The notes beneath the pieces are model-generated. The model searched no databases, was not told the origin of the DNA, and saw only the letters and a list, made by a program, of their open reading frames with translations. Made by a program: the position numbers and the translations under genes. This document shows, in pieces, positions 1 through 8,686 of a stretch of DNA of 64,000 nucleotides (the stretch's first letter is position 1; every line of letters starts with the position of its first letter). The DNA comes from Streptomyces sp. NBC_00554 (GTDB lineage Bacteria > Actinomycetota > Actinomycetes > Streptomycetales > Streptomycetaceae). The stretch covers positions 9,502,501-9,566,500 of the forward strand of contig NZ_CP107799.1 of the NCBI RefSeq assembly GCF_041431135.1, read 5' to 3'.

Positions 1-474
1 TCGGAGCGCCCACTTGCTGGCCGTGTACGCGACCGCGTGATGGGCGGTGAGACCCGCGACCGAACCTACGTTGACGATGGAGGAGCCCTCGCCCATGAGC
101 GGGGCGAGGGCCTGGATGCCGAGCATCGGTCCGGTGGTGTTCACGGCGAACGCCCGCTCCCAGTCGGCGAGTTCGACCGATCCGAGGCGGGCGCGCATGG
201 GGATCCCGGCGTTGTTGACGAGTCCGTGCACGGCCGGAAGGGACGAGGCCAGGGCTGACCAGTCGTCCGGGGACGACACGTCCAGGTGCTCGTAGCGCAC
301 GTCCAGGCCGTCGGCGCGCAGGGACGCGGCCAGCTTCTCGCCCAGGTCGTCGAGTACGTCCGTCGCGAGAACCGTGGCGCCCTCGCGGGCCGCGGCGGCC
401 ACCTCGGCGGCACCCTGGCCCTGCGCGGCTCCCGTGATGACGACGGTGCGGCCCGCCAGACGTGCACGGCTCAC
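1..474 (-). CDS. SDR-family NAD(P)-dependent oxidoreductase, C-terminus cut by window edge
   Basis: Classical short-chain dehydrogenase/reductase; only the first 158 residues are inside the window. The nucleotide-binding motif ITGAAQGQG lies near the N-terminus, VNNAG follows around residue 87, and the catalytic Ser plus YTASK (Tyr-x3-Lys) lie in the last visible residues. The GTG start at 474 is chosen because a GGAGG ribosome-binding site sits 5 nt upstream and the Rossmann strand begins right after it. It lies 55 nt beyond the end of the LysR gene on the same strand and may be the last gene of the leftward catabolic unit, oxidising or reducing an alcohol/ketone intermediate. Family is certain, substrate unknown. 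Confidence 0.88.
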   Translation of the reverse strand, partial: MSRARLAGRTVVITGAAQGQGAAEVAAAAREGATVLATDVLDDLGEKLAASLRADGLDVRYEHLDVSSPDDWSALASSLPAVHGLVNNAGIPMRARLGSVELADWERAFAVNTTGPMLGIQALAPLMGEGSSIVNVGSVAGLTAHHAVAYTASKWALR

Positions 475-529
475 GGCTTCCTCCAAGGGGGTTGCGGGCC
501 ACCGGAAAGGTGGGCGCTCCCGCTCCACG

Positions 530-1522
530 CTAGGAAGCCGGGGCCAGCTCCGGAAACGCGCGTTCCTCATGGCTGGCATCCACGTCGGCGATCTCGACCG
601 CCTCCGGCCGCCCGGGCTCGTCCAGCGCCGCCCCCACCTTCCGCAGCGTCTCGCGGAGCCACCGGTGCGCCGGGTCCGAGTGCCGGTTGTGGTGCCAGTA
701 CATGGCCTCCACCAGGGGTACGTCGGGGAAGGGCGCCGGCACGGTGACACAGCGGGCGAACCCCTCGTACCGTCGCGCGAGCCGTTCCGGCACCATCGCG
801 ACCAGGTCGGTGCCGCCGACCAGGAACGGCAGCACGCTGAAGCCTGGCGCGCTGACCTGTACCCGCGGGGTGATCCCGAGGGTCTCCAACTGGCGGTCGG
901 CGGGGGTGAGGCTCTTGCCGAAGGCCGAGGCGGCGTGCGGGAGTTCGGCGAGGTCGCGCAGCGTGAGCCGCCCGTCGACCAGGCGCGGGTTGTCGGGGTC
1001 GACGATGCACACGAACCGGTCGTGCATCACCGCCTCGCTGATCCCGGGCAGCCGGTAGCCGAGCGGCACCACCATCAGGTCGTGGCAGCGCAGATGCGTC
1101 TCGCTCTCGGGCTGCCCGTGCACCAGCGGATGGAAGTCGATGCGGACGCCGGGTGCCTCACGAGCGATGACCCGGAGCAGCGGCTCCATGAACACCGTCA
1201 TCACGTAGTCCGACATCACGACCGAGAAGCGCTGCCGACTGCGCTCCGGGTCGAAGCTGCGCGTGAGCGACATCGCCTCCTCGGCCTTGTACAGGGAGGC
1301 CTGGACGACGGGAAGCAGCCGCTCCGCGAGCGGCGTGAGCTCGTACTCCCGGCCCACCCGCACCAGCAGCTCGTCGTTGAAATGCCGCCGCAGCCGGGCG
1401 AGCGAGCCGCTCATCGCGGACTGGCTGGTGGAGAGCCGGACCCCGGCGTGCGTGACGTTCTTCTCCTCCAGGAGGGCTTCCAGCGCCACCAGAAGATTCA
1501 GGTCGATTGCTCCGAGACCCAT
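530..1522 (-). CDS. LysR-family transcriptional regulator
   Basis: 330 residues, the usual LysR length. An N-terminal winged helix-turn-helix (about residues 8-66, with STSQSAMSGSLARLRRHF as recognition region) is followed by a LysR-type co-inducer domain (about 95-300). The N-terminus resembles the NodD-like subgroup (DLNLLVALEALLEEKNVTHAG). ATG 1522 is preferred over an upstream in-frame start at 1615 because homologues begin at the DLNLL helix. It follows the leftward catabolic operon on the same strand and is the obvious candidate local activator. LysR proteins normally respond to a pathway intermediate. A 12-bp inverted repeat lies 93 nt upstream of the start. Confidence 0.9.
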   Translation of the reverse strand: MGLGAIDLNLLVALEALLEEKNVTHAGVRLSTSQSAMSGSLARLRRHFNDELLVRVGREYELTPLAERLLPVVQASLYKAEEAMSLTRSFDPERSRQRFSVVMSDYVMTVFMEPLLRVIAREAPGVRIDFHPLVHGQPESETHLRCHDLMVVPLGYRLPGISEAVMHDRFVCIVDPDNPRLVDGRLTLRDLAELPHAASAFGKSLTPADRQLETLGITPRVQVSAPGFSVLPFLVGGTDLVAMVPERLARRYEGFARCVTVPAPFPDVPLVEAMYWHHNRHSDPAHRWLRETLRKVGAALDEPGRPEAVEIADVDASHEERAFPELAPAS

Positions 1523-1614
1523 GCGTGTTTCCTTCCGGCCGCGTCGTTGAAGCTCGGTGAAACCGGAGCGTAACGACCGGTTTCCCGTCGAGGAAGGGGC
1601 CGGGAGGGAACTCA

Positions 1615-1645
1615 CAGGGATCCGATAGCAGCCATCGGATCCCTG
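1615..1645. terminator. 12-bp perfect inverted repeat between the FAH gene and lysR
   Basis: CAGGGATCCGAT (1615-1626) pairs with ATCGGATCCCTG (1634-1645) around a 7-nt loop. It begins 34 nt after the stop of the leftward FAH gene, so it may terminate that operon. There is no T tract, which is normal for actinobacterial terminators. It also lies about 93 nt upstream of the lysR start, so an operator role is possible. Confidence 0.55.
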
Positions 1646-1678
1646 AATGTGTGCAGGTCGTAAGGGGTAGGGGGAGCG

Positions 1679-2635
1679 CTACGGCCGGGGCGTCCGGCCC
1701 CGTTTGCGGGCTCGCGGCAGATACACGTCCGTGCGCCCGGGCACGATCCGGTTGGACAGGCCCCCGAGGCGCTCCACGGTGAGCGTCACCTCGTCGCCGG
1801 GCTTCAGCGGCGGGGGCGTGCGTTCCCCGACGCGGCCCCAGAACTCGGCGAGCGCGCCCCAGCCGCAGGTGCCCGAGCCGAGGATGTCGCCGGGGCGCAC
1901 CCAGGCGTCGCGGGAGGCGTACGCCGCCATCTCCCCGAAGGTCCAGGACACGTTCGCCAGGGTGTCTCGGCCGATCAGCTCGCCGTTGAGCGTGACGGTC
2001 ATCTCCAGGTCGAGGAAGCCGTCAGGATCGAGCCGGTCCGCCACCTCGTCCGCGGTGACCAGGTACGGGCCGAGGGTGTTGGCGAAGTCCTTGCCCTTGG
2101 AGAAGCCGAGGCCGAGGTTCTTCTCCGGCTTCTGCAGATCGCGCGCGGACCAGTCGTTGAACACGAGGTAGCCGACGATGTGCTCATGGGCCTCCTCGGG
2201 CGTGAGATCCCGGCCGCCGCGACCGATGACCGCGCCGACCTCCAGCTCGAAGTCGAGGACCGAACACCCCGCGGGAATCGGCACGTTGTCGTGCGCGCCG
2301 TACGCCGCGTGCGGATTGGTGAAGTAGAAGTTCGGTGCCCTGTACCACTCCTCGGGCACCTGCTCCAGACCGTCCAGCGACTTGGCCACGCCCTCGATGT
2401 GCGCCTCGAAACCGACGAAGTCCCGGATGGACGGGGGCTTCAGCGGAGGCAGCAGCCGTACCTGATCAACGGTCAAGTCGCTGTCCGTGGCAAGGGCTTC
2501 GGCCCCCGCGTCGTGCAATTCCTGCCGCTCGATGAGCGCGAGGACGGTGGTGCCGGGCGGCAGCGGATGAATGATCCCGGCGCGGACGACGCCGGCGCGC
2601 TCCACGCCCTCGTGTTCATATGTCGCGAACCGCAT
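1679..2635 (-). CDS. Fumarylacetoacetate hydrolase (FAH) family protein
   Basis: 318 residues. The C-terminal two-thirds is the FAH fold: DFELEVG supplies metal ligands Glu130 and Glu132, VFNDWSARD supplies Asp161, and GFSKGKDF follows. Members hydrolyse C-C bonds of acylpyruvates or hydrate/decarboxylate 2-oxo-dienoates with a divalent cation, typically after aromatic ring cleavage. The start overlaps the end of the upstream flavin oxidase gene by 20 nt, so the two are co-transcribed and probably coupled. It is one of two FAH proteins in this cluster (the other at 7718-8686) and they share little beyond the fold, which suggests two sequential steps rather than redundancy. Confidence 0.9.
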   Translation of the reverse strand: MRFATYEHEGVERAGVVRAGIIHPLPPGTTVLALIERQELHDAGAEALATDSDLTVDQVRLLPPLKPPSIRDFVGFEAHIEGVAKSLDGLEQVPEEWYRAPNFYFTNPHAAYGAHDNVPIPAGCSVLDFELEVGAVIGRGGRDLTPEEAHEHIVGYLVFNDWSARDLQKPEKNLGLGFSKGKDFANTLGPYLVTADEVADRLDPDGFLDLEMTVTLNGELIGRDTLANVSWTFGEMAAYASRDAWVRPGDILGSGTCGWGALAEFWGRVGERTPPPLKPGDEVTLTVERLGGLSNRIVPGRTDVYLPRARKRGRTPRP

Positions 2636-4016
2636 GCTGCTCCCAGTGGTTGGTGTTGGTGACGGTGCCCGCGCTCAGATAGCCGGCGAAGAGTCCCTTG
2701 GGGTCGCGCACGGCTCGTATCTCCTGGAGCCGCCGCCATTGCGCGTCGCCCATGAACTTCAGCTGCCGCACGGTGAAGTCGGAGTCCCCGAGGTACTGGC
2801 CCGCGGTGATCGGCCGCATCAGCGCCATCGCGTCGTCGAGCCATGCCCGCAGCTCGGCGTCCCGCTCGGGGTCGTTGTGGATGACGTACGTTGCGCAATA
2901 GATCTCCGACTGCAAGGAGAAGGCCATGTCGGGGAGTTGGCGCAGCGGGGACATCGAGAACCAGATGGTGAAGGTCTGGGGGGTGGGCTGCTCGGTGAAC
3001 GCCTTGCGGATCGCCGGGACCACCTTGGCGGCGGGCCCGGTCAGCCAGGCGTTGTCGACGAGATGGCGGTGACCCTCGGGGTTGGCGAGGCGCTGGTTCC
3101 GGATCTGTTCGGCGAGCGTGGTCGGCTGGGCCTCGACGCGGAACAGCGCCCGGTCCGCGTACGGATTGGCGTGCAACGGGGCCAGCGCCTCGGCGGCCTG
3201 TTCGGGCGTGTCGGTCATCGAGACGCCCGTGACCAGCAGCACCGGTCCCTCGTGACCTGGTGGAGTCTGCGTGAGCGCGACGATCTCGACCAGGTCGGAG
3301 ACCGTCTGGTGCATGCCGTGCAGCCAGGTCATGACCTCGTCGAAGAGGCCGAGCGGGTAGGCGTGCACGGTGTGCGCCAGGTGCCTCGGCAACGGGCGGG
3401 TGCGCAGGTGGAAGCGGGTGACCACCCCGAAGAAGCCAGGCCCCGCACCGCGCGCCGCCCAGAACAGGTCGCTGTGCCGCGTCTCGTCCGCGCGCAGCAG
3501 CTCGCCCTCGGCGGTGACGACGTCGATCGCGACGATGCTCTCCGCCGCCCAGCCCCAGCCGCGCGCGTTCCAGCCCTGCCCGCCCTGCAGCAGGAAGCCG
3601 CCGATGCCGACGGACGGACAGTGCCCGCCGTTGAAGAACCGCCCGAACTCACCGAGATACGGGTTGAGTTCGTCGCCGCCCCGAACGCTGGGCGTCGCTG
3701 TCACGATCCCGGTCGTCTCGTCGTACGACAGCTCCCGAAAGCCCCCGAGGTCGATCAGCAGCGCCTCGTCACGCACCGACCAGGCGGCCCAGCTGTGCCC
3801 TCCGGAGCGTACGGCGACCTGCCAGCCGCGCTCGACGGCGAGCCGTACTCCTTCGACGATGTCCTGCTCGCAGACCGCCTTCAGTACGGCCGCCGGTGAA
3901 CGGTCCGACGGGCGACGGGCGTTGAAGACCGGCCCGAAGCACGCCTCCTCGAAGTCCTCGTCACCGGGGAAGTGGAGCGTGCCGGAGAACCTGTCGGTGT
4001 TCATCGGGGCACTCAC
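2616..4016 (-). CDS. FAD-binding oxidoreductase, berberine-bridge-enzyme type
   Basis: 466 residues with an FAD_binding_4 (PCMH) domain in the N-terminal half and a BBE-like C-terminal tail (NTNHW). His74 in SGGHS and Cys133 in GGHCPSVG fit the two positions that tether FAD bicovalently (8-alpha-histidyl and 6-S-cysteinyl) in this family. Such enzymes oxidise alcohols, sugars or C-H bonds with O2. GTG 4016 is annotated because it overlaps the stop of the cyclase gene as GTGA, giving coupling; ATG 4004 is an alternative. No signal peptide is visible, so it is probably cytoplasmic. It is the fifth gene of the leftward operon and presumably oxidises a pathway intermediate. Confidence 0.87.
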   Translation of the reverse strand: MSAPMNTDRFSGTLHFPGDEDFEEACFGPVFNARRPSDRSPAAVLKAVCEQDIVEGVRLAVERGWQVAVRSGGHSWAAWSVRDEALLIDLGGFRELSYDETTGIVTATPSVRGGDELNPYLGEFGRFFNGGHCPSVGIGGFLLQGGQGWNARGWGWAAESIVAIDVVTAEGELLRADETRHSDLFWAARGAGPGFFGVVTRFHLRTRPLPRHLAHTVHAYPLGLFDEVMTWLHGMHQTVSDLVEIVALTQTPPGHEGPVLLVTGVSMTDTPEQAAEALAPLHANPYADRALFRVEAQPTTLAEQIRNQRLANPEGHRHLVDNAWLTGPAAKVVPAIRKAFTEQPTPQTFTIWFSMSPLRQLPDMAFSLQSEIYCATYVIHNDPERDAELRAWLDDAMALMRPITAGQYLGDSDFTVRQLKFMGDAQWRRLQEIRAVRDPKGLFAGYLSAGTVTNTNHWEQHAVRDI

Positions 4017-4981
4017 TTGACCGCGATCGGATTGACGGGCGCGCCGACCGCGCCGGTCACCGGAAGAGGCGCCGCGACCAGCAGGAATTCATGGACGCCG
4101 TCCGCCGCGCAGTCCTCGGCCAGCTCCTCCAGGTCCCACATCTCACCCAGCGGGAGACCCATGTTGGGGATCGCGATCTGGTGCAGCGGAGACATCGCGG
4201 GCTGGGGGAACTCGTACGGGCGTACCTCAAGTCCCCAGGTGTCGGAGGCGATCGCTGCGATCTCCGTGCGATGCAGCCAGCCGAGTGTGGTGAAGGAGAG
4301 GCCCGGGGCGTCCCCGGCGGCGTACCCGCCCCACTCGCCGAGCCGCCGTACCCTGCCCAACTGCCCGGTGCGGATGAGCACCAGGTCTCCGCGGCGTACG
4401 GAGGAGGTGGCGCCCTGGGCCTCGATCGTGGCGCGCAGATGTTCCTCCAGGATCGCGAATCCGTCCGGGAGTTCGCCGTGTTCGTCGCCGACCGCGCGGC
4501 CCACGTCGAGCAGGACACCGCGGCCGGTGAAGGCGTTCCTCATGTGCTCGATGCCGGTGACCGAGTCGCCGTCGCCGTTGACGATGGTGCACGGACGGCC
4601 GTTCCACGCCTGCTTGTTGTCGTAGATGTGGCCAAGCCCGTCCCACTGCGTTGAGGCCTGGAGCGGCATCACGACATGGTCGTCGGCGCCGCCGAAGCCG
4701 TGCGGGAACCCCTGCGTCCCGGCGGCCGCGTCGGAGCCGGTGTCCTTCATATAGTGGACGGGGTTGATACGGCCGCGGAAGCCGCGCTGCGGGCCGTCCT
4801 CGTTGAACTCCTGGGCGAGCGAGAAGGACCGGCCGCGGCGGACCAGGCCCGCGGCGTGGGCGCGCATCGCGTCGTCGATGTGGTTGAGCGTGCCCAGCAC
4901 GTCGTCCTCGCCCCAGCGGCCCCAATTGCGGTACGCGGAGCGGGCCTTGGCGAGCTCTTCCTCGATGGGACCGAGGCTCAT
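4013..4981 (-). CDS. Cyclase-family metal-dependent hydrolase
   Basis: 322 residues of the Cyclase family (PF04199 type, which includes kynurenine formamidase and isatin hydrolase). The metal-site signature is present in variant form at residues 108-118 (QASTQWDGLGH): Asp114 and His118 are kept, whereas the first His of the common HxGTHxDxPxH motif is Gln108. This variant occurs in a large bacterial subgroup. Likely reaction: hydrolysis of an amide, ester or cyclic carbonyl. ATG 4981 overlaps the amidohydrolase stop as ATGA, and its own stop overlaps the next gene as GTGA. Longer upstream in-frame sequence belongs to the antisense of the neighbour and is not used. Confidence 0.85.
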   Translation of the reverse strand: MSLGPIEEELAKARSAYRNWGRWGEDDVLGTLNHIDDAMRAHAAGLVRRGRSFSLAQEFNEDGPQRGFRGRINPVHYMKDTGSDAAAGTQGFPHGFGGADDHVVMPLQASTQWDGLGHIYDNKQAWNGRPCTIVNGDGDSVTGIEHMRNAFTGRGVLLDVGRAVGDEHGELPDGFAILEEHLRATIEAQGATSSVRRGDLVLIRTGQLGRVRRLGEWGGYAAGDAPGLSFTTLGWLHRTEIAAIASDTWGLEVRPYEFPQPAMSPLHQIAIPNMGLPLGEMWDLEELAEDCAADGVHEFLLVAAPLPVTGAVGAPVNPIAVK

Positions 4982-5982
4982 CGGATACGTCCTTTCAGGA
5001 GCAGGTCGAGGGCGTTGCCCCCGGCGACGGCGGCACGGTCGGCCGGTGACAGGTCGGCGGCGTCCAGCCGTGCCACCGGATCGTCGACCCCCATGTCGAA
5101 CGGGAAGTCCGTGCCGAGGACGACCCGGTCCACGCCGACCTCCTCGACGAGAGCGCGCAGGGCGCGCGGGGTGTAGACCAGCGCGTCGAACCACATCCGC
5201 TTCAGATACGCGCTCGGCGGCTCGGCGCAGCCGCGCGCGTCCTCGCGCACGTGCCAGGCGTGGTCCGAGCGGCCGATGTACGTCGGGAGATAGCCCCCGC
5301 CGTGCGCGGCCACCAGCTTGAGGCGGGGGAAACGGTCCAGGACGCCGGTGAAGATGAGATGCGACAGCGCGACCGTCGTCTCCACGGGCTGGCCGACCGT
5401 GTTGCCCAGATAGTGCCCGGCCAGCCGCTCACCGAGCGAGCAGCCCCAGGGGTGCACGAACACGACGGCGCCCAGCTCCTCGGCCTTCTGCCACACCGCG
5501 TCGTGCGCCGGGTCGGCGAGTTCCCGGCCGTCGACGGTGGTGGACACACTGATCCCGTACAGGCCGTACTCGGTGACCGCCCTGTCGAGCAGCGCGACGG
5601 CGAGGTCGGGGTGCTGAAGCGGGACCGTGCCCAGGCCGTACAGCCGCTCGGGTGCGTTGGCGCAGTGCGCGGCCACCGCCTCGTTGACGGTACGGGCCAG
5701 GCGTACGGCGAGATCCTCGTCCGCCCAGTAGTGGTGCATCGGCATCGGGCCGACCACCTGGATGTCGACGCCCATCGCGTCCAGGTCGGCAAGCCGGACG
5801 GTGACGTCCGTCAACTTGGGCGCCAGGCGCTGGAGTTGGGCGCGATTGACGGTGAGCGACGCGGAGGAGTGCGCCCGCTGTTCGGCTGCCAGCTCGGCGG
5901 CGAGGCCCGGAGTTCCCGCGCAGAGCGCGTCGGCGGCGGGGACCGCGAGATGGCCGTGGAAGTCGACGACGGGGGTGCTCAT
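4978..5982 (-). CDS. Amidohydrolase 2 family protein, ACMSD-like decarboxylase/hydrolase
   Basis: 334-residue TIM-barrel metalloenzyme. DFHGH gives Asp7, His9 and His11; His177 (FVHPWG), His227 (AAHGGGY) and Asp292 (GTDFPFD) complete the site. These positions almost coincide with those I recall for Pseudomonas ACMSD (2-amino-3-carboxymuconate semialdehyde decarboxylase: His9, His11, His177, Asp294, catalytic His228), so a non-oxidative decarboxylation of a ring-cleavage or hydroxy-aromatic acid is plausible; hydrolysis is the alternative. ATG 5982 overlaps the monooxygenase stop as ATGA and the gene ends in an ATGA overlap with the cyclase gene, so the three are tightly coupled. Confidence 0.88.
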   Translation of the reverse strand: MSTPVVDFHGHLAVPAADALCAGTPGLAAELAAEQRAHSSASLTVNRAQLQRLAPKLTDVTVRLADLDAMGVDIQVVGPMPMHHYWADEDLAVRLARTVNEAVAAHCANAPERLYGLGTVPLQHPDLAVALLDRAVTEYGLYGISVSTTVDGRELADPAHDAVWQKAEELGAVVFVHPWGCSLGERLAGHYLGNTVGQPVETTVALSHLIFTGVLDRFPRLKLVAAHGGGYLPTYIGRSDHAWHVREDARGCAEPPSAYLKRMWFDALVYTPRALRALVEEVGVDRVVLGTDFPFDMGVDDPVARLDAADLSPADRAAVAGGNALDLLLKGRIR

Positions 5983-7103
5983 GCCGCCGCCGTCAGATAG
6001 TCCAGGGTCTCGGACATGATCCGTCCGGGGTCGGCGCCCGGTGTGTCGGGGTGGATCTCCCAGTCGGCGAGGCGCAGCGAGTTCTCCAGGACGACCCGCA
6101 CCCGGGGCAGCCGGCGCGCCATGAACGTGTCCAGCGCCTGGTCGAGCGGCTCGGCACCGGTGACCAGTTCCGCGAGTACGACCGCGTCCTCCGCGCACAT
6201 CGCCGCTCCCTGGGCGATGAGCGGCGGGCAGGCGTGCGCCGCGTCGCCGATGATCACCGTCCGGCCGCGGTGCCAAGGCTCGTCGACGAGGATCGCCTCG
6301 ATCCACCGGTAGTCCACCGCCGTGTCCTCGGGCAACGAGGCGAGGATCTTGCCCCACACGCCCCCGTACCCGGCGCCGCGCTCACGCAGCAGCGACAGGG
6401 GAGCGCGCGGCCCGATCAGCGAGGCGTCCAGGTTCTCGTCGAGGAGATAGGCGTAGCACTGGTCCGCCGAGATGGGGGAGTAGCCGGCCTTGTAGCGCGG
6501 GCCGCCGTAGTAGACCTCGGCGCAGTCCATCTCGGCCGGGCGCTCCGCGACCACCCGGAAGATCGACATGCCGACCGCACGGGGCTCGGTGGTGATGCCG
6601 ATCAGCGAGCGCATCGCGGAGTTGATGCCATCGGCGCCCACCACCAGGTCGTAGCGTCCGGCGGAACCGTCGGTGAAGGTGACGTCCACGTGATCGGCGG
6701 ACTGGTCGAGTTTCTCGACGCTCAGCCCGAGACGGACCCGCACCCCGTGCGCGTACACCGCGTCGCACAGCGCGTTCTGGAGGTCCGAGCGCAGCGCGCC
6801 CGCCGTCGACGGGAGTTCGTCGCCGCCCGTGTGCGGGGTGGGCAGCTCCGCGATCAGGCCGCCGTCTGCCCGGCGCAGCCGCATCCGGTCGAAGGGGACG
6901 GCGCGGGTGAGCACCCGGTCCAGTACGCCTACGGAGCGCAGCGCCTTGAGGGCGTTGCCCTGGATGGTGATGCCGTGGCCCACACCGAACCACTGGGGCG
7001 CTATCTCGGCGAGCTCGACCTCGACGCCGCGCTGGGCGAGTGCGAGGGACAGCACGCTTCCGGTGATGCCGCCGCCGACGACGAGCACCTTCTGTACGGG
7101 CAT
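5979..7103 (-). CDS. FAD-dependent aromatic-ring monooxygenase (PHBH/UbiH type)
   Basis: 374 residues with the three hallmark motifs of class A flavoprotein monooxygenases: dinucleotide motif VVGGGITGS at residues 8-16, the DG motif in VVGADGIN near residue 158, and the GD motif GDAAHACPP near residue 285. These enzymes hydroxylate aromatic or enol substrates using NAD(P)H and O2. ATG 7103 opens the beta strand leading to the Gly motif. It is second in the leftward operon, behind a small ABM protein, and is the likely entry hydroxylase preparing the substrate for the extradiol-type dioxygenase of the divergent operon (8683-9618). Confidence 0.9.
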   Translation of the reverse strand: MPVQKVLVVGGGITGSVLSLALAQRGVEVELAEIAPQWFGVGHGITIQGNALKALRSVGVLDRVLTRAVPFDRMRLRRADGGLIAELPTPHTGGDELPSTAGALRSDLQNALCDAVYAHGVRVRLGLSVEKLDQSADHVDVTFTDGSAGRYDLVVGADGINSAMRSLIGITTEPRAVGMSIFRVVAERPAEMDCAEVYYGGPRYKAGYSPISADQCYAYLLDENLDASLIGPRAPLSLLRERGAGYGGVWGKILASLPEDTAVDYRWIEAILVDEPWHRGRTVIIGDAAHACPPLIAQGAAMCAEDAVVLAELVTGAEPLDQALDTFMARRLPRVRVVLENSLRLADWEIHPDTPGADPGRIMSETLDYLTAAA

Positions 7104-7110
7104 GGGCGAT

Positions 7111-7190
7111 CCTTGCGAACGTAGAAGAGGGGGAGTGGCACGGTCAGCCGGCCCTTGCGAACGTAGAAGAGGAGTGGCGCGGTCAGCCGG
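7111..7190. repeat. Imperfect tandem duplication, about 40 bp, two copies
   Basis: Copy 1 is 7111-7151 and copy 2 is 7153-7190. Both read CCTTGCGAACGTAGAAGAGG and end GGTCAGCCGG. Copy 2 lacks 3 G and has one A-to-G change. Copy 2 includes the stop codon and last codons of the ABM gene, so the spacer before the monooxygenase gene is a duplicated 3' end. It lengthens the ABM-monooxygenase gap in an operon where the other gaps are overlaps. Confidence 0.85.
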
Positions 7191-7494
7191 CGAAGCGGTC
7201 GCCGAGCAGCCGGAAGTGCTCGACCGACGGTGGCTCGGCGAAGAACGGGCCGACCAGCGCCCGCCACCGCTGGAAGCGCTCCGACTCGCGGAACCCCACG
7301 GTGTGGGCCTCGACCGACTCCCAGCCGACCAGCAGCAGAAACGTCCGTGGCCGCTCCTCGCAGCGCAGCAGCTCGGTCCAGCGGAAGCCGTCGGCCTCGG
7401 CGAGCACCTCGCGCGCCTTCTCGAAGACGGCCACGAAGTCCCTTTCACGGCCGGCCACCACGGTCAGCTCGGCATGCTCCACGATCACGCGCAT
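7183..7494 (-). CDS. Antibiotic biosynthesis monooxygenase (ABM) domain protein
   Basis: 103 residues forming one ferredoxin-like ABM domain (VIVEHAELTVVAGRERDF, then a helix and TFLLLVGWESVEAH). Small ABM proteins act as cofactor-free quinone-forming monooxygenases, haem-degrading enzymes or dimeric accessory proteins; here a partner of the adjacent flavin monooxygenase or a quinol oxidase is most likely. It is the first gene of the leftward operon, starting 224 nt from the divergent FAH gene. Its 3' end is duplicated in the downstream spacer. The family is clear; a catalytic role cannot be proved from sequence. Confidence 0.85.
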   Translation of the reverse strand: MRVIVEHAELTVVAGRERDFVAVFEKAREVLAEADGFRWTELLRCEERPRTFLLLVGWESVEAHTVGFRESERFQRWRALVGPFFAEPPSVEHFRLLGDRFAG

Positions 7495-7627
7495 CTCCTC
7501 GGGTCAGACGGTGCTCCGAGCCTGCTGGGAGCCCGGATGCAGGGTCAACGGATCGAGGCATCGGCAAGGGGCACGTCATCCATCCCGTACGACGATGGGC
7601 CGCTGATCACGGGGCGCCCGGGGCCCT

Positions 7628-7682
7628 GATGCCAGGCATCGCGGATCGCTATTTCCGCCGCACCCCGTGCGCTGCCTAGCGT
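7628..7682. promoter_or_regulatory. Divergent control region: palindrome and candidate -10 for the rightward operon
   Basis: GATGCCAGGCATC (7628-7640) is a perfect 6-bp inverted repeat around one base, of the kind bound by small HTH dimers. TAGCGT (7677-7682) is a candidate -10 for the rightward operon, 35 nt before GTG 7718. The region lies between the two divergent catabolic operons, so one regulator could control both. Confidence 0.4.
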
Positions 7683-7717
7683 CGGTGACACGCCACCCAT
7701 CCCCGCGAGGAGCACCC

Positions 7718-8686
7718 GTGCCCGACCGACTCCCCACCCATACCGGACCGTTCGCGCTCGGCACCTTCGCAGCCGACGGATTCGGCGCCTTCCCGGGCCT
7801 CGTCGTCGGGCGGAGAGTACGCAGCCTCTCCGATCTGGCGCCGTCCGTGCGGGCGGTCGTCGAGGACTGGGACGCCCTCTTCCCCCGTCTGGAGCTCCTC
7901 GCCGTCGAGCCGGACGACAGCTGGTACGACCTCGCCGACCTCCGCGTCCTCGCCCCCGTCGAGCCCGGCCAGATCCTGCAGAGCGGCGCCAACTACCGCA
8001 AGCATGTGGTCGATCTGGTCGCCGCCGAGAAGGAGAGCGTGCACGGCGCCACACCCGAGGAAGCGCGCGCCGACGCCGAGGAAATGATGGACGAACGGAT
8101 CCGCAGCGGCGTCCCGTACGTCTTCCTCGGCTCGCCGCGCGCGATCTGCGGCCCGTACGACGACGTGGTGCTGCCCGCGCTCGGCGAACAGCACGACTGG
8201 GAACTCGAACTCGCCCTGGTCATCGGCAAGTCGGGCAAGAACATCCCCGCCGAGGAGGCCATGGAGTATGTCGCCGCGTACACCATCTGCAACGACCTCA
8301 CGACCCGCGACCGGCTCTACCGGCCCGACCTGAAGGCCATCGGCACCGACTGGTTCACCGCCAAGAACGCCGACACCTTCCTTCCGACCGGGCCCTTCCT
8401 GGTGCCGGCCGCCTTCGCCGGGGATCCCTCCGACCTGCGGATCACCCTGCGCCACAACGGAGTTGTCCGGCAGGACGAGTCCACCAAGGACATGATCTTC
8501 GACATCCCGAGGCTCATCGCGTACGTCTCCACGACCACCACCCTGCTCCCCGGCGACCTGCTGCTCACCGGCTCCCCGGCAGGCAATGGAGCGCACTGGG
8601 GTGTCTTCCTCAAGCCCGGGGACGTCGTGGAGTCGGAGATCACGGGCCTGGGTCACCAGCGCAACACCGTCAGGAGCCACGCATGA
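7718..8686 (+). CDS. Fumarylacetoacetate hydrolase (FAH) family protein
   Basis: 322 residues. The FAH domain occupies roughly residues 90-320: QSGANYRKHV, then LGEQHDWELELALVIGKSGKNI with the paired metal-binding Glu residues, then YTICNDLTTRDR and the GS(P)AG loop near the C-terminus. Likely a Mg-dependent hydrolase or hydratase of a ring-cleavage product. GTG 7718 is chosen because GCGAGGAG lies about 8 nt upstream. First gene of the rightward operon; its stop overlaps the next start as ATGA. It differs in N-terminal domain and length of inserts from the FAH protein at 1679-2635, so the two probably act on different substrates. Confidence 0.9.
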   Translation: MPDRLPTHTGPFALGTFAADGFGAFPGLVVGRRVRSLSDLAPSVRAVVEDWDALFPRLELLAVEPDDSWYDLADLRVLAPVEPGQILQSGANYRKHVVDLVAAEKESVHGATPEEARADAEEMMDERIRSGVPYVFLGSPRAICGPYDDVVLPALGEQHDWELELALVIGKSGKNIPAEEAMEYVAAYTICNDLTTRDRLYRPDLKAIGTDWFTAKNADTFLPTGPFLVPAAFAGDPSDLRITLRHNGVVRQDESTKDMIFDIPRLIAYVSTTTTLLPGDLLLTGSPAGNGAHWGVFLKPGDVVESEITGLGHQRNTVRSHA

